Shown here in pieces: positions 44,174 to 50,432 of a stretch of 50,432 nucleotides of DNA. Positions within the stretch are counted from its first letter, which is position 1. The number at the start of each line of letters is the position of its first letter. The notes under the pieces were generated by a model. The model was given only the letters and a program-made list of their open reading frames with translations, ran no database searches and was not told where the DNA came from. This DNA comes from Saprospiraceae bacterium (GTDB taxonomy: Bacteria > Bacteroidota > Bacteroidia > Chitinophagales > Saprospiraceae). Position numbers and translations under genes: made by a program. Location: the NCBI GenBank assembly GCA_013001595.1, contig JABDMH010000135.1:1-50432 (forward strand). The letters are read 5' to 3'.

Positions 44174-44995
44174 TTATATCCTGCGCTGAAAAAGGCTCCG
44201 ATATTCGTCCGTTTCGATCCAGGCAAAGAGCTCCCTTGCCCGTACCACCGACCAATTGTTATTTCCTAGGAAGAAGCCAATGACTTTCTCTAAGGCATTT
44301 GGTGTCGCATCGTCATAGTTGGCGACTTGCAACATAAATTCTTCAATGGGAAAAGTAGACCAGGATCGCTCAGGCAAACCAGCCCATTTTGCCAACATCC
44401 ACTTGGTAACTTCAACATCCTGACAGGCGATCAAGCCTCCACGGTCAGCAGTGTATTCTGCCGTCTGCTTCCAATAGTGAAGGGCATATCTCAATCCAGT
44501 GGAAAGCACTGTACTCAGTCCTAAAGTAATGGCAGAGAATGCCTCCATTATTTCCGGAAAAATCATCCCAATTTCTTGATACAGTATGTGATCACTTTTC
44601 ATATGTGCTACTTCCCTACCAATGACAAACAGTAGTTCTTCAGGTGTCATTTTTTCTACTAAGGCAGTATTCAATATTATACCAGGTTCTTCTACTCCAA
44701 TACTTACGGCAGAGAGGGTCTCTCCATCTTGAATATAGAGTTCGGGGATCGTTGACAAATGCAATATTTCACAAGCCTTATCTCTCAAGTACAGTAAATC
44801 TGGAAAAGTACGAGGAGTCACGGCCAAACTGCTGCCCAAATATTGGATCCTGATGCTGGTCTCAAAACTCAACTCATGAAATTTTGAAATTACTTTATTA
44901 ATGCCACGCGTCTTCTTTAAGCGGGCCATGGCTTGCGTCTCAAGCGGGTGCTCGTAGTCACTTACTGTCAAGTCATTAATTAACTGTGGATTCAT
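44174..44995 (-). CDS. M48-family metallopeptidase with altered zinc motif
   Basis: The protein has 273 residues in the M48-type arrangement. The usual HExxH is replaced by REVAH at residues 127-131: codon AGG supplies Arg where the first zinc-binding His should be. The third ligand Glu is present in AEYTADRGG. No signal peptide is seen. The fold is probably kept but activity is doubtful, unless another residue supplies the ligand. Two helices around 145-165 may contact a membrane. Its 3' end converges with the broken metalloprotease gene at a gap of about 40 bases. Confidence 0.8.
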   Translation of the reverse strand: MNPQLINDLTVSDYEHPLETQAMARLKKTRGINKVISKFHELSFETSIRIQYLGSSLAVTPRTFPDLLYLRDKACEILHLSTIPELYIQDGETLSAVSIGVEEPGIILNTALVEKMTPEELLFVIGREVAHMKSDHILYQEIGMIFPEIMEAFSAITLGLSTVLSTGLRYALHYWKQTAEYTADRGGLIACQDVEVTKWMLAKWAGLPERSWSTFPIEEFMLQVANYDDATPNALEKVIGFFLGNNNWSVVRARELFAWIETDEYRSLFQRRI

Positions 44996-45079
44996 GTAGC
45001 AAAATAAGCTTTAGTTGGGGTAAAGGCTCTGCACATTTATTAGTACCTTAATTCACGATCAATTTTAAAGCATCACAAG

Positions 45080-46387
45080 ATGAACAGACGAAATTTATTG
45101 AAGCATTCAGCAGCGGCAGCACTACTACCGTTGGTACCATCCATCTCCCAGAAAGACGAAGGAACATTAAATCCAGTTAAAATTACGAAAGTGAAGTCCA
45201 TTGTGACCTGTCCACATGGCATTGAGATCATTGTCGTAAAAGTAGAGACTGATCAACCCGGCTTAGTGGGTTATGGGTGTGCTACCTTTCGTCAGCGTGC
45301 TCATGCTGTAGTGGCGGCCATCGATGAGTACCTGGATGATTTTTGCCGAGGCAAAAGGGTGGAGAATATCGAAGACATTTGGCAAACTACTTATGTCAGC
45401 TCTTACTGGAGAAATGGTCCAGTACTTAACAATGCGCTCAGTGGCCTGGATCAGGCACTCTGGGACATCAAAGGCAAGATGGCTGGAATGCCAGTTTATC
45501 AACTCCTAGGAGGAAAATCTCGCTTTGCTGTAGACTGCTATGCACATGCCAATGGTAAAACATCGGAAGAGGTGGCTGAGGATGTGACCAAATATATGGA
45601 ACGTGGATTCCGCCATGTCCGCATTCAAATGGGTGGGTACGGGGCAACCCACCTGGCGGAACAACCCGACTTTAAGGACGCTGGCTATGGCATGCCTGAC
45701 GACAACTACATGGATCAAAATCGTTATTTGAGGTCTATACCAGAACTATTTAAGACGGTAAGAAAACGATGTGGTGAAGAGGTGGAACTACTCCATGATA
45801 TTCATGAACGTGTTCAGCCACTGGATGCCATTCGAATGATCCAAGCACTGGAAGATTACCATCCGTTCTTTATTGAAGATCCATTTTCTCCAGAGAACAA
45901 TCGATATTTCGAAATGCTGCGAGAGCATACCACTGTGCCCATAGCCATGGGAGAATTGTTTAATAGTCCGCACGAATGGGTAGATCCGATGGTGAAAGGA
46001 TGGTTTGACTTTATTCGCATACACATTAGTCAGATCGGTGGCATTACCCCTGCAATGAAAGTGGCACGCTTGGGAGAGTGGTTTAACATAAGAACAGCGT
46101 GGCATGGTCCAGGCGACGTATCGCCAGTTGGTCACGCTGCCAATGCCCACATCGACTTTGCCGTATGGAATTTTGGAATTCAAGAATCTGTGCATTTTAG
46201 TGATGAACTAAAGGAGATTTTTCCTGGTGCACCTTATGTCGAGAACGGCTATATGTATGTTTCTGATGAACCAGGCCTGGGCGTTGATGTCAACGAAGAA
46301 TTGGCTGCAAAATATCCCCTACCAGATAAGTTCAAGTACAACTGGACTCAGGTAAGAAGGAAAGATGGTACTCCAATTAGACCCTAA
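45080..46387 (+). CDS. Enolase-superfamily dehydratase, D-mannonate dehydratase-like, Tat-exported
   Basis: The protein has 435 residues. It begins with a Tat-like signal (NRRNLLKHS, then a hydrophobic run to VPSIS). The body is the mandelate racemase/enolase fold: QALWDIKGKMAGMPVYQLLGG, metal ligands in HDIHERV, IEDPF and MGELF, and the WHGPGDVSPVGHAAN stretch. The last is characteristic of ManD-type mannonate/gluconate dehydratases. It should remove water from a sugar acid, here probably in the periplasm. The real substrate within the superfamily is uncertain. It is a single gene diverging from the M48-like gene. Confidence 0.87.
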   Translation: MNRRNLLKHSAAAALLPLVPSISQKDEGTLNPVKITKVKSIVTCPHGIEIIVVKVETDQPGLVGYGCATFRQRAHAVVAAIDEYLDDFCRGKRVENIEDIWQTTYVSSYWRNGPVLNNALSGLDQALWDIKGKMAGMPVYQLLGGKSRFAVDCYAHANGKTSEEVAEDVTKYMERGFRHVRIQMGGYGATHLAEQPDFKDAGYGMPDDNYMDQNRYLRSIPELFKTVRKRCGEEVELLHDIHERVQPLDAIRMIQALEDYHPFFIEDPFSPENNRYFEMLREHTTVPIAMGELFNSPHEWVDPMVKGWFDFIRIHISQIGGITPAMKVARLGEWFNIRTAWHGPGDVSPVGHAANAHIDFAVWNFGIQESVHFSDELKEIFPGAPYVENGYMYVSDEPGLGVDVNEELAAKYPLPDKFKYNWTQVRRKDGTPIRP

Positions 46388-46622
46388 TTTTTTTTTATGA
46401 AAGATGTGATCTGATGATTTTCTCGATATAAACTTTAATGTAAGGTTTATCTATCTATCTTTATGTTAGTTATAGTCGAAACAAATGTTTAATATCTCCT
46501 TTATATGCACTTGATCAATAATCGGGTAGGTATACTGCTGTTTATACTTGCAAGTTGGTATAATTTCTGTGGTCACTTCCTTAGTTCCCCGATCAAGTCA
46601 CTTTTGAGATACAATAATTGAT

Positions 46623-47336
46623 ATGATCCAATTCCCCTATCTGTGTAGGAGATCCGCTCTTGCATTCATACTCTTTATGTTGGGCTCGCTACATGCAATT
46701 GGCCAGCTGTCATTCACGGACCAAGCTGGTGGTTTTGGCCCTTTCATCGGACGAGTAGTATCTAATCTGGGACAGCCGATGATCGAAGGACAACCGAAGA
46801 CATCGATTCTCGACCATCAAGGTTGGGAATTTGGGATTAAAAGTGAAATTTATCGCACCACCTATTTACGAGGTAATCTAATGGCTAGCTATATTCAGTT
46901 AGGCGGCAAAGAATTTCTTCCGACCGAAACCGATTTTCGAGAAGTGAACGTGAATCTTCAAGCCATTAAGGCAGCTTTGAATCCCTTACTATTCAAAATC
47001 GGCAATGATTTCATTCACGGATATGCGGGTGCCGGAATTTATGGCACCTTTCTCTTTGATCAAGAAATTGAGTCAGATCTCAATACCGATAACTACTGGG
47101 AGTCCGAGGAGCTCAAGGAACTTGATTATGGGCTGGATCTGGTAGCCGGTGTTCATATCTGGAGCTTCGACATTGAATTTCATGCTCAATTGGGCGCTAC
47201 CGAAATGGGCAAACGGTTTGACGGAACCGCAATAAAACAGCAATTCTTTGGAATTTCGCTGGCCTACCTATATGTAAATCAACATGTAACCAGAAAGTCC
47301 TGTAAGAATAAGAAAAGCCTTAAACGCATCTATTAG
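46623..47336 (+). CDS. Outer-membrane beta-barrel protein
   Basis: The protein has 237 residues. A Sec signal (about 1-28) ends near HAIGQ. The mature chain alternates hydrophobic and polar residues in many short strands, such as FGIKSEIYRTTYLRGNLMASYIQLG and GLDLVAGVHIWSFDIEFHAQLG, as in small porin-like barrels of Bacteroidota. The final strand is followed by a basic tail (KSCKNKKSLKRIY), which is unusual for a barrel terminus. Its role is unknown. The gene stands alone. Confidence 0.72.
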   Translation: MIQFPYLCRRSALAFILFMLGSLHAIGQLSFTDQAGGFGPFIGRVVSNLGQPMIEGQPKTSILDHQGWEFGIKSEIYRTTYLRGNLMASYIQLGGKEFLPTETDFREVNVNLQAIKAALNPLLFKIGNDFIHGYAGAGIYGTFLFDQEIESDLNTDNYWESEELKELDYGLDLVAGVHIWSFDIEFHAQLGATEMGKRFDGTAIKQQFFGISLAYLYVNQHVTRKSCKNKKSLKRIY

Positions 47337-47551
47337 TGAATCCGCTCCGAAAAGATCACCAAATCAAAAATGGTTCTTTTGGCAATCTTTCCATTTTTCT
47401 CAGTTAGTGCAATGTCTGAAAAATATCTATACAGCTTGGTTGATACTTTTGCACCAGTATTGAGTTGCAGAACCACTCCTGTAGCACTGCTATACTCGCG
47501 AACCTGTACCTTATCCTGGGCACAAAATAACTGCGCCCCTGCTGTATACAT
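47333..47551 (-). CDS. Possible small protein of unknown function
   Basis: A 72-residue frame overlaps the last 4 bases of the barrel gene in the opposite direction. Its composition is protein-like, but there is no signal, motif or supported start. It may be a fragment of a decayed gene or chance. Confidence 0.25.
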   Translation of the reverse strand: MYTAGAQLFCAQDKVQVREYSSATGVVLQLNTGAKVSTKLYRYFSDIALTEKNGKIAKRTIFDLVIFSERIH

Positions 47552-47875
47552 ACCTATCAGACTTTACACGTGCTGATACTCTGGCATCACCCAGTGCTCT
47601 GACTCGATAAAGATTTTAGAAGCATTCGAGAATATTTTAGAGTTAGATCAAGGCGTGGGTTCCAGCTCATAGCCAATGCTATGGGCTGGGTTCTACAACG
47701 ATGATATAACTCAAAAGAAATCGAATGAACCAAAATTATTTATCTAGTTAGAGTGCTCGTCTCGAAAAAGTGCAAATCTTATCCAAAATAGACTCATTTT
47801 ATGAAGTTGGCACTTTCCGGAGTACATTCACTGGTAGACAATCTGTGTGGCCTACAAGATGGTGTTGGGGGATCA
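47552..47875. other. 324-bp non-coding stretch
   Basis: Apart from the REP-like hairpin at 47662-47689 I see no gene or other structure. It separates genes that point toward each other. Confidence 0.5.
47662..47689. repeat. 12-bp hairpin, REP-like
   Basis: CCAGCTCATAGC pairs with GCTATGGGCTGG over 12 positions (one G-T) around the loop CAAT. GCGTGGGTT precedes it. There is no T-run. The form, a short conserved-looking tag followed by a GC-rich hairpin, resembles REP elements, but only one copy was seen here. Confidence 0.45.
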
Positions 47876-48712
47876 TTATTCATCACAACCATCAATAATA
47901 GCTTCAAGGACTGCTCCACTATCTAGCGAAAAACCCGTAGAAAATTCTATGGTATTTCCAGCACTATAGTGAATTCGTGAAAGGCCCAGAACCGTATCTA
48001 CAGTGATGATTTGATCCGCTGCCTCAAAAAGAATCTCTTGAGACGACCGTGCAGCAGCTAGCAATAGCTGTGACGAACAAGGTTGACAACTGTATATTCT
48101 CACATCATCCACATACCAACCAATCCTACCATTGCAACCGTCCGTACCCATCTCCCATCTCAGCCTAAGAACCTGTTCAGGCATAACCAAATTCGAAAGA
48201 TCAACCACACTTGTACCCCAAGAGCCACTTACACTGCCTTCATCAGATCCGGTAAAGGCGTATTCTCCTGCCAGTGGATTGTCACTACCTATAATCGAGG
48301 GATGTAGAAGGTCACTATAACCATTAATCATGAACGAATTTTCTGGTAGTAGTTTCCAACTGCCCCCATCAATGTTGTACTTTATATTGCCTCCATCCCA
48401 TCGACTTTCTGTCGAAACATAGTGGTCAAAAGCAAGTCTGATTTCCCCAACAACTTGTGACGGAATAGTAATGGGTGGTGACTCCATTCGCATAACTCCA
48501 CTTTCAATATCAGCTACACAATCGCCATTTATTGGATCGACGCCAAAAGCTGCGCTTCCAGGACGTTGATTGGGTAAAGAACCTACTGCTTCCCATGACC
48601 TATCTTCCCAGGTAAGGACATTGACCGGCAGTTCTTCAGTTTGCCAACCTCCTAATCCAAACTCAAAATCTTCGTAAAAGATCGCTGAATCTTTGGTAGC
48701 TCCCAAACACAT
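47876..48712 (-). CDS. C-terminal domains of the M4 protease, separated by a frameshift
   Basis: This frame carries 278 codons that continue the protease encoded at 48652-50424 after a change of frame around 48700-48725. It contains a jelly-roll-like domain (about 10-200: FYEDFEFGLGGWQ at the start, WYVDDVRIYSC at the end). A short tail follows, with HYSAGNTIEFSTGFSLDSG and the last residues IIDGCDE. The tail resembles the Gly-Cys-ending C-terminal domain that I recall in many secreted Saprospiria proteins. The ATG at 48712 is probably not a real start. A single missing base in the parent gene, or in the assembly, would explain the arrangement. Confidence 0.8.
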   Translation of the reverse strand: MCLGATKDSAIFYEDFEFGLGGWQTEELPVNVLTWEDRSWEAVGSLPNQRPGSAAFGVDPINGDCVADIESGVMRMESPPITIPSQVVGEIRLAFDHYVSTESRWDGGNIKYNIDGGSWKLLPENSFMINGYSDLLHPSIIGSDNPLAGEYAFTGSDEGSVSGSWGTSVVDLSNLVMPEQVLRLRWEMGTDGCNGRIGWYVDDVRIYSCQPCSSQLLLAAARSSQEILFEAADQIITVDTVLGLSRIHYSAGNTIEFSTGFSLDSGAVLEAIIDGCDE

Positions 48713-50424
48713 GGCGAACTAGCAGCGAGCAGGGGATCAAAGGCACAAGGAGGGGCCATTCGTAGTTCAACGGCAGCTATCACTTTTTGTAACTCAACTA
48801 AATCATCGACATCGATCATTTCACCAGAAGGTCCTGTCGCAGCTTCGGTCGTGCTCAATCCTTCAAGATCAACACCGATTAGATCTGTACAGGCAGCTTC
48901 CAGCGCATCTGCCTGCACCTCAAAATCACTTGTTGCCGTCAGGTATATATGTTGAGCTCGCCAAAAAATGTGGGCAGCCTTAGTAAATCCTAAACCTGCT
49001 ATGGTATATCCATTATAATTGCCGCCATCCACCAGAAGTGCATAGGCGTGATTATGTACACCTGAATTTGTGTGCACTCCCCCTTGGTCGGTTACTGAAC
49101 ACCAATATTCCGTATCGGAGACTTTTCCGGGATCCCCATTGCAAGTGGGATCCCACATGTCTCGTATGGCTCCACCAAGAGCTGAAGCATCTTCTCCCAT
49201 GCGCCATCTATCAGAACTACCACAGCTGCTCCTTTGGGCCAGGTCTTCACCTTGATCCTCATAAGCATTCAGAAGATCTATCGTTTCACCCCAAATATCT
49301 GAATATGATTCATTGAGTGCTCCAGATTGCCAAGCATAGATCAGCCCACTTGTGTATTCTGTGTATGCATGAGCCCATTCATGTCCGACAATATCATCTG
49401 AAGCTGTGCCCGTGCAATAATTGACTGTACTTCCATTCCAATTTGCATTCGGACAATTAATATTTGGGCTATTGTTTATCGTACGCATTTCGGCACCTGA
49501 ACCATCATAGGAATCATACCCAAAAGCGTGATGAAAAAAATAATAGGTCTGACCAGCAGCCGCTATCTCGTTCTGCTGCCATTGGTCTAATCCTCCTGGA
49601 AATCCATCTCCCTCGGTCCAAATCTGGTTGGTCGTATTAACTTCATAAAGTCGTCGAAACAAAGCTCCATGGATGCCAGAGATCTGGTCAATGACCTCAC
49701 CGGTATGTGCGTCTATAAAGAAAAACTCTCTGATATCCACACCATCATTTAACTCTAATTGATAAATCAAATGATTTGTGCCCGCAGTACCACTTAGTAT
49801 ACCACCTCGATAAATGTAAAGTTTTGCTGGCCTGTTTAGCCAAGAACGGATGCCTGGATCTTGCTGTCTCAGCTCCTCCTCCGCAATTTTCTGAACCCTG
49901 TCAGAAGTCAAACTTGGAGCAGTCGAGATCTTAATATCTGGGATGATAACACCATTTACCACTGTCAGAGATCCTGCAGCATCAAAGTGAAATTTTAGTT
50001 GCCCATCGAAGACCGGTACTCCTTGATGATATTGCTGGTAGATGATATGCTGTGCACCATATTTATCGATTCCTTCATCAATAAGCATAAGTTCTTTATC
50101 TGCATCTGAAATACCGAATACATCTCCATGTGCATGCATGAATGATCGACATTTTTCCGTGGCTGATGCTTCCGCGATTTTTAATCCCACCTGTGCTGGA
50201 AATCTGATAAAGTTGGGCCTTCCGGTAGATTTATGGTAAGAGATGGATGCTTGCGTGTTTACAGCAAAAGTGGCAAGTCTTTCATTGTCTACTTGTGCCC
50301 AGCTAAATTGAGGGCATAATAAACACCCAAATACAAGTAAACAAAGTATTTCCCTCACGAAAAAGAAGTCCTCAAATTTCCGGCGACACATTGCTGCAAA
50401 ATTGCAAAAATTGTTCCGCATCAA
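48652..50424 (-). CDS. Secreted thermolysin-like (M4) metalloprotease, frame-shifted near its C-terminus
   Basis: The protein has 590 residues in this frame. A signal peptide ends at FSWAQ, and ATG 50391 is a possible shorter start. An FTP/PepSY-type propeptide (about 60-215) is followed by the catalytic domain. The zinc motif HEWAH is at about 348-352 and the third ligand Glu is in GALNESYSDIWGE. HTNSGVHNHAYALLVDGG lies further on, with the usual catalytic His. The frame ends 60 bases into the next one, where the jelly-roll and tail domains continue. The protease is secreted; the catalytic domain is intact even if the tail is lost. Confidence 0.92.
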   Translation of the reverse strand: MMRNNFCNFAAMCRRKFEDFFFVREILCLLVFGCLLCPQFSWAQVDNERLATFAVNTQASISYHKSTGRPNFIRFPAQVGLKIAEASATEKCRSFMHAHGDVFGISDADKELMLIDEGIDKYGAQHIIYQQYHQGVPVFDGQLKFHFDAAGSLTVVNGVIIPDIKISTAPSLTSDRVQKIAEEELRQQDPGIRSWLNRPAKLYIYRGGILSGTAGTNHLIYQLELNDGVDIREFFFIDAHTGEVIDQISGIHGALFRRLYEVNTTNQIWTEGDGFPGGLDQWQQNEIAAAGQTYYFFHHAFGYDSYDGSGAEMRTINNSPNINCPNANWNGSTVNYCTGTASDDIVGHEWAHAYTEYTSGLIYAWQSGALNESYSDIWGETIDLLNAYEDQGEDLAQRSSCGSSDRWRMGEDASALGGAIRDMWDPTCNGDPGKVSDTEYWCSVTDQGGVHTNSGVHNHAYALLVDGGNYNGYTIAGLGFTKAAHIFWRAQHIYLTATSDFEVQADALEAACTDLIGVDLEGLSTTEAATGPSGEMIDVDDLVELQKVIAAVELRMAPPCAFDPLLAASSPCVWELPKIQRSFTKILSLD

Positions 50425-50432
50425 AGTGTCAA

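Noticed and set aside
1-50432. tRNA and rRNA genes
   Set aside because: A read of TTCGAA-containing places and of the intergenic regions showed no acceptor/T-arm pattern or rRNA-like sequence.

Overview
The window looks like a chromosomal segment of a marine-type Bacteroidota, most likely from the Saprospiria side. This is inferred from gene content rather than from any marker gene. The hints are lipoproteins with short LxxC-type lipoboxes, a type IX secretion (T9SS) C-terminal domain, beta-propeller sensor kinases, DUF5777-type barrels, three S1 sulfatases, weak or absent Shine-Dalgarno sites, and promoter-like TAnnTTTG boxes. No rRNA, tRNA, CRISPR array, insertion sequence or SusC/SusD pair was found.

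Region 1 (1-6941) is a seven-gene minus-strand redox cluster with a divergent Crp/Fnr regulator. In transcription order it holds a CX4CH haem lipoprotein, a DUF5777-like outer-membrane barrel, a Tat-exported 4Fe-4S lipoprotein, an NrfD-type quinol-linked membrane protein, a membrane-anchored Ig-like protein, a mono-haem cytochrome c, and a multihaem lipoprotein with a collagen-like stalk that runs off the left edge. Together they could carry electrons from the quinone pool to the cell surface. Matching TGAC-N4-GTCA dyads lie upstream of the first and last genes, and the first also faces the regulator.

Region 2 (6981-12721) is ordinary: pyruvate phosphate dikinase with a clear terminator, a lipoprotein and a dynamin-like GTPase. 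Region 3 (12738-18305) holds an acyltransferase-like membrane protein, an arylsulfatase, a secreted alginate-lyase-family protein and an FG-GAP protein. It suggests use of sulfated, uronate-rich polysaccharide.

Region 4 (18711-27059) has an SH3-type secreted protein, a LytTR response regulator with its propeller histidine kinase, a CPA1 antiporter, a 1.3-kb non-coding stretch, and a PspC/PadR pair with a repeated operator. The non-coding stretch contains a chain of hairpins ending in a terminator (a candidate structured RNA) and two copies of a diverged repeat.

Region 5 (27210-42553) mixes two more sulfatases, exported sugar-acid enzymes (isomerase, RraA-like, Gfo/Idh/MocA), a lipoprotein peptide deformylase, an OmpA lipoprotein, a creatininase-family amidohydrolase and several small lipoproteins. 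Region 6 (42740-50424) is dominated by metalloproteases in decay or with unusual zinc sites: a multiply broken reprolysin-like gene, an M48 protein with REVAH in place of HExxH, and an M4 protease whose C-terminal domain is frame-shifted. A Tat-exported mannonate-dehydratase-like enzyme and an outer-membrane barrel lie among them.
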